In this document: positions 54,032-64,000 of the stretch, piece after piece
Numbering within the stretch: position 1 is the stretch's first letter
Layout: the number at the start of each line of letters is the position of its first letter
NCBI GenBank assembly: GCA_028335825.1
Contig: JAIOKI010000012.1
Coordinates: forward strand, 434,001-498,000
Reading direction: 5' to 3'
DNA length: 64,000 nt
DNA from: Nosema muscidifuracis
Lineage: Eukaryota; Microsporidia; Nosematidae
Position numbers and translations under genes: made by a program
The notes under the pieces: model-generated
The model's input: the letters and a program-made list of their open reading frames with translations, nothing else
The model's database searches: none
What the model was told of the DNA's origin: nothing

Positions 54032-55657
54032 TTATTGCATAATCATACTTAATTCATATTTTATAGGTAAATATTGTAAATTTTCTGTTTGTAATATTTG
54101 TTTGTATTCTTCCCATTTATGAAAAAATCTACTATTTTGGTCAATTGTTAAAGGACGGTTATTTAAATGAGCTAATATATCTAAGATAGCAGCTTGTTCA
54201 TATTGTAGTATGTATGTAACATTTTTCATATCTTTTAAAATATTCTTGAAAATATTAAAAGCTGAATTATCATCTTTAGGCAAATGTAGTTTATCTAATA
54301 TTTCGTCATATAATTCTTTCCAGTGATATTGATCTGTTTCGTAGTCTTCTGATAAGTAAAATTCATTAAGCATCTTTGCAAATAAAATCATCAAATAGTT
54401 ATATTTGCAATATTGAGGATAAGGTCTAAGATCAAGTATTTTCTTTTTAATATTTTTTTCAAATAAATTATTATATACTATTTTTAATGCTGCTTTTCTT
54501 TTCTCATTACCATCTGCAATTCTTAATAAATAACTTAGATTTATTAAATTATCGAACTCATCTTTTGTTATTTTATTAAGACCTCTAAGTATATGAAATA
54601 ATATTATAGAATATGGTGAGCAATATGATTCCATAATTTTATTTACAATCAACATTTTCATATCATCAGTCATTGAATAATATAACAGACCTACTGATAA
54701 TAGATCATCGTTTTTAAGATTCAATGAGAATTGAAAAAAATCTTTTATACCGTCGAATATTTCTTTAAAATTATCTTCGTATAAAAACGAGGATGCGAAA
54801 TAGTTTTTTTCCCCAATATTCAAACTGTCTTTAGAAAATTTATAAGGAAACTTACCATCAAATATTTCAGAAATTATTTCATTCTCGGTTTCTTTTTTTG
54901 AAGTTTTCAGTATAAAGTTATCGTATATATCAGTGTTATTGTAATAAATATAGTAACATGCAAATTTAAAGCTTTTAAACAGGCGTTCCAATAAGTTTTC
55001 ATCAGATAATTTTGAAAATTCTTTTTCTCTTAGAATATCTATAAAATATTTTTTAAAATTAAATTCTTCGAAATTGATGTTGAAACAATATAAATAATTA
55101 TTTTTCAAAAATAAAAAATTGACTATCATATCATCATTGTTTAAAACAATTTGTGATGAATTAAATCTTTCTTCAAAAATATCAGTTAATATGCTAGTAT
55201 CTCTTAATATTTTTATAGCTTGATTCTTATGGCATTCTTTAATATTCCTTATGAAATGATCAGTAATTTTTTTATTAGATTTGACAACAAAACATGTTGA
55301 TAAATTGTAAATTATTTCGTATTCAATTAATCTATCTTTATGCTTCATATTGATTAGTTCCTTTAAAGAATATGTAGTATTGTCATCATTGATAATTATA
55401 ATATCATTTTTTTCATCTAAACAAAAATTGAAATATTGAGAATTCACTATTGAACGTTCCCATTGATCTATAAAGTTTTCTCTCCAAATAAATATGGAAT
55501 CATAAATGTTTAATTGAATTAGAAGGGGAAATCTTCCTATATTAATCTTTTCGTATTCTTTTTTGTTGTATTTATTAATTATTGTATCTTGTATATTTTC
55601 ATAAAAGTTTCTGTACGTTAATGATGAAGTTATATAATAAATATAAAGAAGAATCAT
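54032..55657 (-). CDS. Secretory-type helical protein of unknown function
   Basis: A 541-residue protein that I do not recognise. It starts with a signal-peptide-like run (MILLYIYYITSSLTYRNF) and continues as a soluble, helical, Asn/Lys/Asp-rich chain with no membrane segment. Notable blocks are ESYCSPYSIILFHILRGLNK and DLRPYPQYCKYNYLMILFAK near the C-terminal third, which are also the parts preserved in the decayed copy at 56460-57592. The signal-like start resembles that of the protein at 40617 (LLFLFIFQITASL), but I see no convincing similarity in the rest. The ATG at 55657 has no CCC signal. Confidence 0.75.
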   Translation of the reverse strand: MILLYIYYITSSLTYRNFYENIQDTIINKYNKKEYEKINIGRFPLLIQLNIYDSIFIWRENFIDQWERSIVNSQYFNFCLDEKNDIIIINDDNTTYSLKELINMKHKDRLIEYEIIYNLSTCFVVKSNKKITDHFIRNIKECHKNQAIKILRDTSILTDIFEERFNSSQIVLNNDDMIVNFLFLKNNYLYCFNINFEEFNFKKYFIDILREKEFSKLSDENLLERLFKSFKFACYYIYYNNTDIYDNFILKTSKKETENEIISEIFDGKFPYKFSKDSLNIGEKNYFASSFLYEDNFKEIFDGIKDFFQFSLNLKNDDLLSVGLLYYSMTDDMKMLIVNKIMESYCSPYSIILFHILRGLNKITKDEFDNLINLSYLLRIADGNEKRKAALKIVYNNLFEKNIKKKILDLRPYPQYCKYNYLMILFAKMLNEFYLSEDYETDQYHWKELYDEILDKLHLPKDDNSAFNIFKNILKDMKNVTYILQYEQAAILDILAHLNNRPLTIDQNSRFFHKWEEYKQILQTENLQYLPIKYELSMIMQ

Positions 55658-56459
55658 GGTATATTATTTTTTTGGAATTATATAAAAAATAATAAATTAA
55701 ATTGAAAATGCTAAATTAAACATAGTCATAAATTAAAAATTTTAATCAAATATTTTTTTACTTTTTTTTGATGTTGACTTTTGTTCATTTTTTTTCTACA
55801 ATGTATATTTGTTTATAATTTTTTAAGAAATTTAATTTATCAGAAAAAAGGACAATCTATGAAATTTAATTATTATGTATATTTTAATTCTTTTATTATG
55901 TGTTAAATAGTATAGTATTTATTTATTATTGAAATCTTAATTGTTTTAACTTGTTTATTATTAGATTGGCTAAGGATGAAATATTTAAAAGTAATTATTA
56001 TATGATGACATTATTATCTATCATTAATATTATAATTTTATGATATATTTAGTAATGTGTTAATATTCTTTTGTTATTTTGTAAGTACTCTCATATATGT
56101 CTTTTGACAATCATAAAGCTATTTTAAAAAAATTTTATATTTATTTTTTCTAAATTAAATTTTTTAATTTATTATTATATTAAAACTTTGATTCATTTTT
56201 TATTTATCAAATATTTTGAAAAGGAGATGTCCCTTATTTTTTTTGTAATATTCAATCATCAATGTAGTACAGAGAATTCTATAAAGATATAGAAGATACG
56301 ATATTTTTAAGCACAAAAAAAATAGTTTACAATTATCGATATTAGAGAAAAATTATTTTTATTCATATAAATATTATTCTTTCGAAAGTCAAATGATCTG
56401 ATAGACTATTAAGTGAAACAACGAATCATCTTAATTTAAATAAAAATAATAAATCAAAC
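55658..56459. other. Divergent spacer between the secretory-type gene and its inverted relic
   Basis: AT-rich, no supported gene or repeat. Confidence 0.45.
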
Positions 56460-57592
56460 TATATTCTTCTAGTGGAACAAATATGAGACGTATTTTGAAG
56501 AATTCTAAATTAGAGACATTGAATATGAGATATTTTATGATTAATCAGGACCTTCTCAAAAAAGTTATTGATATTATACGATAATGAAAAGTGCAAATTT
56601 ATTCATTCAATGTTTATGTAAAATCTTCGAAAATTGCTTTTGAAGTGATGACATAATCATAAATTTTGAAAATTTGTTTTAAAGAATATTTTAATAATTT
56701 TTGTTATTGTCTGATGAAATTTTTTTAAGATGAGTTTTTAAAGATTTTAAATTTGGATTATACAGTTTATTTTACAATAATACAGAAATTCATAATGATT
56801 TTATCAAAAATACTTCAAAAGAAGAAAGCGAATTCGAAATAACTCTGTGCATTTATGATAAAAATGTCTTATGTTTTTTATGAAAGTCATATTAGCATTA
56901 ACGGAAAAAAACATTACTAAAGAGATTTATGATGAGATGAAAGTGCTTTTTAGATTTTCATTAAATCTTAAAAACGATGATCTAATGTCAGATGTATTGT
57001 TTTACTAATCTTTGACTAATTATATAGAGTCATACTATTCGCCGTATTCTATAATTTTCTTTCATATACTCAGAAGTCGTAGTTTATTAACAGTAAATGA
57101 GTTTGAAAATATAATGAAGCTAAATTTTTCGTTAAGAAGTTTAAATGATAATCAGAAAGAAAAGTTTGCTTTGAAAATCACTTACAATAATTTATTTGAC
57201 GAAATTATAAAAAAATGATTGCATGTAATAAGACCAACCCCTAAATATTGTCATTATAACTACTAATGATTTTATTTGCAAGAGTTCTTAACGAAATATA
57301 TTTATCAGATGATTATCCAATTGAGAGGTATCACTGGAAAGAATTATATGATGAAATATTATTAAACTATATTTATTTAAAGATAATAAATTTCTTTTAA
57401 TATATTTAAACATGTTTTATTAAATCTAAAAAAATGTCACATACATACTTCAATATGAACAGACAGCTATCTTAAAAAATATTAGCTCATATTTCAAAAA
57501 ATCCACCAATGATTTACCATAAACATAATTTTAATTTACATGAATACAAAGAAATGTATCAGGAAGAAAAATTACGTTATATAATGAATTAA
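56460..57592 (+). pseudogene. Decayed inverted copy of the gene at 54032
   Basis: Plus-strand fragments match the 54032-55657 protein in order: FKDFKFGLYSLFYNNTEIHN and KNTSKEESEFEI (about 56735-56845), EIYDEMKVLFRFSLNLKNDD (about 56920-56985), a 68-codon open stretch at 57018-57215 (ESYYSPYSIIFFHILRSRSL), then PTPKYCHYNY, YHWKELYDEI and HEYKEMYQEEKLRYI near 57590. Stops and frame changes between these mark it as dead; the left limit is uncertain. Orientation is opposite to the intact gene, so the pair forms a large inverted repeat at protein level. Confidence 0.83.
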
Positions 57593-58507
57593 ATTGATTT
57601 TATTAATGCACAATATTAAAAGTTAACTAATTTTTTATTTTTGTGTATTTTAATTGACTAAGATTATAAACAAAGTATTCGTTTAAAAAACCTTATTATA
57701 TGTATAAAAACATTTATCTATGATCAACTCTACTTAAGTTATATAAGTTTAATTGAATATATAATATCTTATTTTCTTATAATAGTATGGTCATTTACCT
57801 TAAAAATTATTTTAAGATTCTTGTACCACATTTATTTTCTTCCTCGAGTATCTTATATGCAACAGATCTTAAGTAGTCTAATGTAAATCTTTTCAAAGTC
57901 ATCTTTTAAACCTTTATCTACACATATATTACTATTTATTCATCTATTATAATGTTATTTTAGTATGAATTATAGTATCTTGTTACTACGTCATACAAGG
58001 TCATTGCGTAGAGAATAATTCTTTTTTCTAAATTTATGTATTGACCCATAATGTTAGTCAAAAAGTTATACCCACTGTAGTGATTAAGACTAAGTTATCA
58101 CTCAAACAATATATATTTTAACGAAATCATCATGAAATTAATAAAAGTATATGGCTTTAATTATTTATTATATCTAGTATCACTTGATTTAAAACCTATC
58201 AAAAAATCAATAATTTATGAAACTAAATCAACATTTTATGAAGGAAATGACTTAATTTAAAAAAATTAAATTTAACGTATACCGATTTCTTTGTCCCATA
58301 TAAAATATAATTTTTGAACATGATTCTTACAGATAATAGTGAGAAAATATTATACATAATAAGACTCAAGCTGGTTATATTTTACCTCAATTAATACAAA
58401 AACAATAACAAATAAATAATCTTTCCATAGATAACTCTTTAAGTTATAATTAACTAATTCTTCTTCCTAAATTTTAATAAGTCTTTTATAAATTAATAAA
58501 ATATTAT
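57593..58507. other. Convergent spacer, AT-rich
   Basis: No gene or repeat supported. Confidence 0.5.
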
Positions 58508-59431
58508 TTATTCTAGATCTAAAGTAATATAAATCGAAATAAATAATATAGAAAGAGTCATTAAGATACCTGGTACTATTATTTTTATGTTCTTGTTATT
58601 ATCATATCCTAAAATCACTAAAATAAAAAATACTAATGTTGAGACTATCGATAATGAAATCATATAATAAAACGTATTTTGTTGACAAATTGATATATTA
58701 CTATCTATAGATTTAGAATCAGAAAATACATAATCTGGTAAATCAATTTCTCCTAACTCTCTCTTAACAATAGTTTTAGAATTATTATTTTTATAAAGTT
58801 CTAAAATTACATCTAAATCCTCGAAATATACTATTGGAACACAATTGTTTTCTTTTTGAACTTCATTGATTTCAGTTCTAACTTTCATTCCTAAAATCTT
58901 TTCGATTTGTTCAATTTCCCAAGTATAATCCTCATTACTACAATTATTTTGTGATACCTTCTTTAGAAAAAAATCGATACAATCTTTTATATTTCTACAT
59001 CCATCTCGTAAATCATAAGCATCACATAATGATATTAAACCATTATTGAGATTGTTGATTGCTTTAAATAATTTGTAATATGTATTATAAGTTACTAACC
59101 TTCCATCTTGAACTTTTTTATCAAGAAAATCACAATCTAAATACTCGATATCAGACCACAAGTTATCAGTATCATAAGCTTTACATTCATAATCAATTCC
59201 ATTGTTGCTAAAAGATTCACCTACACAATCCCGATTACAATTACACATTTTACGAGTAAGATGTACAAGACATTTTGGTATTTTTTGTATAATAGTTGTT
59301 GGTGATACTTCTTCACTGATATTTAAAGTATTAAATCGTTTGCAAGATGTAGATGATTTTTCCAGATGTTCATCCCGCCAAATCTTGAATTTTTCAAATA
59401 ATTTAATTTCATTTTCTGTAAATCCCTGCAT
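58508..59431 (-). CDS. 11-Cys membrane protein family, copy 5
   Basis: A 307-residue member from the ATG at 59431 (MQGFTENEIKLFEKFKIWRD); an in-frame GTG 18 bp upstream is less likely. Cys domain: TSCKRFNTLN, PKCLVHLTRKMCNCNRDC, CKAYDTDNLWSDIEYLDC, SLCDAYDLRDGCRNIKDC, NNC. Compared with its relatives the segment between SLC and the AYD motif is lost along with one Cys, fusing SLC to DAYDLRD. NNCVPIVYFED and the basic site IVKRELGEID precede two hydrophobic segments (about 250-270 and 281-302). It is closest to copy 4. Confidence 0.82.
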   Translation of the reverse strand: MQGFTENEIKLFEKFKIWRDEHLEKSSTSCKRFNTLNISEEVSPTTIIQKIPKCLVHLTRKMCNCNRDCVGESFSNNGIDYECKAYDTDNLWSDIEYLDCDFLDKKVQDGRLVTYNTYYKLFKAINNLNNGLISLCDAYDLRDGCRNIKDCIDFFLKKVSQNNCSNEDYTWEIEQIEKILGMKVRTEINEVQKENNCVPIVYFEDLDVILELYKNNNSKTIVKRELGEIDLPDYVFSDSKSIDSNISICQQNTFYYMISLSIVSTLVFFILVILGYDNNKNIKIIVPGILMTLSILFISIYITLDLE

Positions 59432-60047
59432 AGATAATAAGACTAGCACGATTATATATTTGTTAAGTTAATTTTAATTTAAGTTCCATCAAGATTATAA
59501 ATGTTTTATTTTTATCTGTTTATATTTAAAGTCTTGTAGTTTATCATAACAGTAAATTGATATTAATTAATTTGTTTTCTAATTTGTGATGAAAATTCAG
59601 GCAATAATCAAAATTTGAAATGAAATATTGGTTATAGTAATATAATTTGTTTGTTATGAGTTAAACGAACATATTTATTTTTTAATAATATAGCTAATTG
59701 TATAATGAATCCACTTATTCTAAATATGTCAAATATCTCAAAATATGTGACAATTGATGTATTGTGTTGACAATTTATTTAGTAAACTATTTATTTTAAG
59801 CTGAGAAAAATAAAGAGATTCACACTATATACTTGAAATAATATGTTATATTATTAGATCACATTTCTATAAGTAATTTATTCAATAATTTCTTTGTAAA
59901 AGGATAATATAAAAAACCAGTTGAAAGAAATTAATTATTATATTTAATATTTACTGTACAGAGAATGTGTTTTGACACAAAGAAAATCTAATAATGTCTA
60001 AATAATAAATCCTTATGACTCAAAAAAATATGTAAAATAAATTTAGT
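59432..60047. other. AT-rich spacer before the large HECT gene's 3' end
   Basis: No gene or repeat supported. Confidence 0.5.
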
Positions 60048-61742
60048 TTAAATTATTTCAAATCCTTCACTACACTCATTTATAGCATAGACAATATTTC
60101 TTCTTAAATCATCATATGTAGAATATTCAGGTAAATCTAATTGATTAAAACACGTATGAGCAGAAGGAAGTCTTACAGAATCTGATTTTACTTTATGTAT
60201 AGAAAACTTCTGTGTTCCACTATTTCCTTGTAAATTAATAAATCCATCAAAGGGAACTCTTGTAGACCCTGTACAGAATTGTAATAATTTAGCCTTTTCA
60301 TCAGGAGTAAATCCATGTACTGCTCTCCAAAACCATACAATATTTCTAGAATTCTTAGTATATCCATTATAAGTTGTATTATTCTGCCAGTCTTCTACAT
60401 TAATCTCTGGAATACCGCATATTAATAATTCTAGCTCTTTCTCAGTAAAAATAGAAATTAAGTCTTCATTTATTAATTCAAATAATCCTTCTTTTATAGC
60501 ATTTAACTGTAGTTCAACATTTTTAGTTAATTTTCTTTGTACTACTAAATCTATATATTCATTCTTATTCTGATCATTTACTAAAATATTCTTACCATTA
60601 GGAATAAGATCTTCTTCAAGACATGTACCAAATTCATTATTCTCATAAGAAAATGTTAAATTTAAAATATTATCTATAGAATTATCTCTTATCCATATTA
60701 AAGAATTATAATATTGGTAATCTATTTCTTCTAAATCTGAAAGATCACACTTCTTATTGAGGAGGTATTTATATACTGACTTATCAAAATGAATTCCTAA
60801 ATTATATCCTTCAATTATTACCTTAGCTAAAAGTCTTCCTACAAATTTAAAATATAATAAATGATCAGCATTGATATTACTATTGATAAATGGATGTACT
60901 GTAGTATGTTTATCTGATGAGTATACAAAAAGACCTAAATCAGGATTTAAAGCTTCTTTTATAATTAATTCTAACCATTCTTTTGTTAATCCACCGAAAT
61001 CTAATCCTTTCTCCCCTGAAAATTTTATTTGAATTCTTTTAGTTTTCAATTCTTTATAAGATTTATTCATAATCTGGAAGAAAGAATCTTCAAGGACTGA
61101 TTTTCTACGAACTGTAATAGAAAATGATCCATCTATATAATAATCCATATCATCTATTTTATTTCTTAGATATTTCAGTTTATTAGTAAAACTTAGTATA
61201 TTAAATTTGTATAAAAATGGTACTATATTATCATTACCTCTTAATAGATTATTCATATTATCTGTATTATTTTGAATATTCTTTTCTAATTCTTGACGTT
61301 TTCTCTTATATTTTTCTATGATATTATTCTTATTCTGTGTAGATAAGAAAATTAAGAAATTTACAAACCCTTCATAGAGACTAAAAAGTGGAATTATTTT
61401 TAAGAAAGTAGAATCCATAGTTAATTCAGAAGTAATCTTATCGAAGGAATCATAAATTTCATAGTTGATGAAATCAACTTCTTGAGATTTATTAAACAAG
61501 TTTTGTTCATATAAACATACAAAATCAAGGTGATGAATATTTTTCTTCTCAATATTAAATTTAGTTCTTAGTTCTTCAATATGAAGCTTATATTTCTTAT
61601 TGTAGTGATCGAATATAAAATTACTTAATTCATCAATTACTAATAAATATCTGTTAAATGTATCATAATCATCTATATTACTCATAGCTTGTAGCAGTAA
61701 TACAGATATGAATTCAATAAGAATATTTTTTAGATTTTTCAT
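60048..61742 (-). CDS. HECT-domain half of a large E3 ubiquitin ligase
   Basis: A HECT domain occupies about the last 360 residues: SFSITVRRKSVLEDSFFQIM, FSGEKGLDFGGLTKEWLELI, YFKFVGRLLAKVIIEGYNLG, LLICGIPEINVEDWQ, LQFCTGSTRVPFDGFINLQG, and the catalytic Cys in LPSAHTCFNQLDLPEYSTYD, 33 residues from the end, with the usual GFE C-terminus. The first ATG is at 61742 (MKNLKNILIEF), but it has no CCC context and the frame is open back to 61826, overlapping the end of the next upstream frame (61790-64000) by 37 bp. Most likely both are one gene separated by a single frame change (a one-base loss in the sequence or in nature); two separate genes are the alternative. Confidence 0.88.
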   Translation of the reverse strand: MKNLKNILIEFISVLLLQAMSNIDDYDTFNRYLLVIDELSNFIFDHYNKKYKLHIEELRTKFNIEKKNIHHLDFVCLYEQNLFNKSQEVDFINYEIYDSFDKITSELTMDSTFLKIIPLFSLYEGFVNFLIFLSTQNKNNIIEKYKRKRQELEKNIQNNTDNMNNLLRGNDNIVPFLYKFNILSFTNKLKYLRNKIDDMDYYIDGSFSITVRRKSVLEDSFFQIMNKSYKELKTKRIQIKFSGEKGLDFGGLTKEWLELIIKEALNPDLGLFVYSSDKHTTVHPFINSNINADHLLYFKFVGRLLAKVIIEGYNLGIHFDKSVYKYLLNKKCDLSDLEEIDYQYYNSLIWIRDNSIDNILNLTFSYENNEFGTCLEEDLIPNGKNILVNDQNKNEYIDLVVQRKLTKNVELQLNAIKEGLFELINEDLISIFTEKELELLICGIPEINVEDWQNNTTYNGYTKNSRNIVWFWRAVHGFTPDEKAKLLQFCTGSTRVPFDGFINLQGNSGTQKFSIHKVKSDSVRLPSAHTCFNQLDLPEYSTYDDLRRNIVYAINECSEGFEII

Positions 61743-61789
61743 GCAGAACTTTGTTAGATAATTTCGTGTTTTTCTACTAATTACCAATC

Positions 61790-64000
61790 TTAAAACTTTT
61801 CCAAATTCTTCAAGTATATTAATATTTTAAATGATACTATTTTAGTATCTAACTTTATAAATTCTTTTTTAATTTCCATCTTACTGAGAATAAATAAACA
61901 CAATTCATTGAATTCTTTTTCTTTTGCTAATATCATTAAACATCTTATAAAATCAACATTTTCTTGATATATCTTTTTTGAAGATAAATTAATTACTTTA
62001 AATATTTCTAGACATTTCTTTATATTATAAACTGCATCAATAACTGTATAATTTAAAAATTCATCCATAACTACTGATATAATTTGGTGTTTCCATTCCA
62101 AATTGAATGATGCTACTTCTATAAATTCATTAAGACTAGATTGATTTGTATAATTACTTGTCAAATAAGATTTTAAAAAATTCATAAAAATCTTAACATC
62201 AGCATACATTTCAATATCTTCAGGTAAATCTTTTTCTTCATTCTCTAAACTCATACTTGATTCACAACTTGGCGCATATTGAAAATAATCATCTTTGAGT
62301 CTCCTTTCATGCTCAGCAAATAATTGTTTTCCAAGTTCTGATAATTGATTGAAAAATATTTTATCTATTGGTTTATAATTGACAGAATTCATTTTTCTAT
62401 TCTCATACCACTCATCTAAAAATATACTTAAAGATTCTTCATTCATATTATTGATTTCTTCAATAGTCTTATTAGGTATTACACCATTTTCTTCACCTAT
62501 ACTTGATTCATCAGAAAATTCCAATTCTTCTTCTATTTCTTCACTTTGGTTAGATAAAGACAATTGATCTTCAAAATTGCTTTCCTTGGAATCAACAATA
62601 AGCTCTACTTTTTCAAGATCATCTTTTTTAATTTTAATAAAATCATTAATATTTTCTATTTTAAATTCCTTCTCAAAATCATTCTTTATAATTTTAACGA
62701 AATTAAAAATATTAAAACTGTTTTCTAAAATTTCAAATTCTTTCTCAGTAATGAATAGTGTAGAAAATATACTATTAAAAGGTTTGTACTTTTCTATTTC
62801 ATATGTTACTTCATCGATAGTATTCTCTGATGAGAATGAGGAATTTAAAATTGTGATATCATCAGCTTCTGGAACAATCTCTTCACGATCATCAAAGTAT
62901 GAATCAGAATCATAGTGATCATGTGATTCATTATCCCAAAAACCTTCATCAGATTCCTCATTTTCTACCAACACATCATCATTATACTTGCTATAAATAG
63001 TTGATATAAAGGAATAAATATAAGAAATCTTATTAGAACCTACAATTTGATTCCATGCTATTATAGATGATCTATCATAAGAATTTTTCAATGAAGTTTC
63101 TTCATGTATTTCAGGTAATAAGAAATCAGATTCCTTATGTTTTGAAAGGACTGTAAATATTTTATCAGCTATTCCATAACTCATTAATTTTTCAGATAAC
63201 ATAACAGATATATCTTTATTAAGATGTCTTTCTTTAGAGTAATATCTTATATTGACTAAATCTAATGCTGTAAATAGAATTATAACTAAATTATAGATTT
63301 TATAATCTTTCGAATCTAATATCTTTTTTTCAATAATCTTATATACCATGTTAAATAACTTTTCATTTTCAGATCTTATACAATATGCCAAGAAATCAAT
63401 AGCTATAAAATAATCTGTTTCAACTGTAATTTTTTCATTGAAAATAATAGGCATTATATATTTCTTTATGATAGATTTTATATACTTTTTAGTAATAAAT
63501 TCTTCATATCTTTTATCATTCATTATTATTTCATTCAAGATATTAAGCATATAAATATTTTTAAGACTCATTTTCATGCATCTCAAAAATAGTTTTTCTT
63601 GAATGTCTGTAATTTCAGTTATTTTTTTCTCTTCTGTAATTTTGATATCCAGATTAAGTTCTTGTAAAAAGTCTTTAAATTTATTTTTTAGTACATTTAT
63701 ATCTCTGTAACCTAACAAATAATGAGAATCAATAAACTTGCTATATGAGCATATATTAGTTTCTCTAATGGAGTAGTTATTACTTATTTCAATCAACAAA
63801 TAATGAAATATAGATTTTATAAGCATATTGATATCTTCCTTATTCTTTTTGTTGATTAACTTTTCTATAAAATTTAATATCCTCAAGTAAAAAGTCAAGT
63901 CTAAGGAAATATTCTGAGATTTAAAATATTTCAAAAATGAAATTATGTAAATTATTTTAGATCTTTTTTTTATATTTTTTGATTTGAGTATAACACTTAA
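61790..64000 (-). CDS. N-terminal region of the large HECT ligase, partial at right edge
   Basis: Open from the stop at 61790 to the window edge with no stop, so the gene starts beyond 64000. At least 736 residues are visible, helical and Lys/Ile/Glu-rich, with acidic stretches (DEGFWDNESHDHYDSDSYFD, SEEIEEELEFSDESSIGEEN) and the segment DEWYENRKMNSVNYKPIDKI. No WW, C2 or RLD domain is seen. The composition and acidic patch resemble long HECT ligases of the Tom1/HUWE1 type, by composition only. A TTG at 63934 is in frame but is not a credible start. See the entry at 60048 for the frame relation. Confidence 0.8.
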   Translation of the reverse strand, partial: LSVILKSKNIKKRSKIIYIISFLKYFKSQNISLDLTFYLRILNFIEKLINKKNKEDINMLIKSIFHYLLIEISNNYSIRETNICSYSKFIDSHYLLGYRDINVLKNKFKDFLQELNLDIKITEEKKITEITDIQEKLFLRCMKMSLKNIYMLNILNEIIMNDKRYEEFITKKYIKSIIKKYIMPIIFNEKITVETDYFIAIDFLAYCIRSENEKLFNMVYKIIEKKILDSKDYKIYNLVIILFTALDLVNIRYYSKERHLNKDISVMLSEKLMSYGIADKIFTVLSKHKESDFLLPEIHEETSLKNSYDRSSIIAWNQIVGSNKISYIYSFISTIYSKYNDDVLVENEESDEGFWDNESHDHYDSDSYFDDREEIVPEADDITILNSSFSSENTIDEVTYEIEKYKPFNSIFSTLFITEKEFEILENSFNIFNFVKIIKNDFEKEFKIENINDFIKIKKDDLEKVELIVDSKESNFEDQLSLSNQSEEIEEELEFSDESSIGEENGVIPNKTIEEINNMNEESLSIFLDEWYENRKMNSVNYKPIDKIFFNQLSELGKQLFAEHERRLKDDYFQYAPSCESSMSLENEEKDLPEDIEMYADVKIFMNFLKSYLTSNYTNQSSLNEFIEVASFNLEWKHQIISVVMDEFLNYTVIDAVYNIKKCLEIFKVINLSSKKIYQENVDFIRCLMILAKEKEFNELCLFILSKMEIKKEFIKLDTKIVSFKILIYLKNLEKF

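Noticed and set aside
56269-56275. ACAGAGA box suggestive of U6 snRNA
   Set aside because: The sequence around it lacks the rest of the U6 core (no AGC triad or stem), so it is a chance match.
61786-61830. Programmed -1 frameshift site in the HECT gene
   Set aside because: No canonical slippery heptamer or clear downstream stem is seen; kept only as a possibility.
62379-62915. Plus-strand Ser/Leu/Ile-rich frames near the right edge
   Set aside because: Antisense of the acidic region of the large HECT gene.

Overview
This window looks like a chromosomal segment of an AT-rich microsporidian (Nosema/Vairimorpha-like or another strongly AT-biased lineage; the genus cannot be set from this sequence). 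The evidence is: compact, apparently intron-free eukaryotic genes that are shortened relative to yeast or animal counterparts (RPL3, SmD3, eIF3a, PWP2, SLY1, haspin, RPA3), a CCC or GGG signal a few bases before most start codons, a microsporidian-type homeodomain protein, a membrane-anchored subtilase, and Ty3/gypsy elements with very short LTRs.

Region 1 (1 to about 23.8 kb) is a housekeeping block on both strands. It holds tRNA-Lys(CTT), a casein kinase 1, haspin, SLY1 next to a syntaxin 18/Ufe1-like SNARE, a small Tim17/22/23-like membrane protein, an eIF3a-like protein followed by SmD3, a tail-anchored protein, a homeodomain protein in a gene-poor island, RPA3, PWP2, RPL3, tRNA-Gly(GCC), a 2-Cys peroxiredoxin and a subtilase. 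Almost every spacer carries its own private short tandem repeat; the clearest is 20 perfect copies of a 26-bp unit.

Region 2 (about 23.8 to 38.6 kb) is gene-poor and mobile. It has one Cys-rich membrane protein gene, two LTR elements with identical LTRs and perfect 5-bp target duplications (both young insertions, one incomplete and one near-whole), an MFS sugar transporter, and a pair of decayed duplicate segments around the transporter. The younger LTR element sits inside one of these duplicates.

Region 3 (38.6 to 64 kb) is a lineage-specific expansion: four more copies of the 11-cysteine membrane protein family, interleaved with a membrane-anchored HECT E3 ligase, a decayed HECT copy whose catalytic Cys position reads Tyr, a very large HECT ligase that runs off the right edge and is split by a frame change, two secretory-type proteins of unknown function, and an inverted decayed copy of one of them. 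The recurrent layout (plus-strand gene facing a minus-strand Cys-rich gene) suggests repeated segmental duplication. This locus is the best candidate for an undescribed system: a membrane-associated HECT/Cys-rich module, possibly acting at the parasite surface or secretory pathway.
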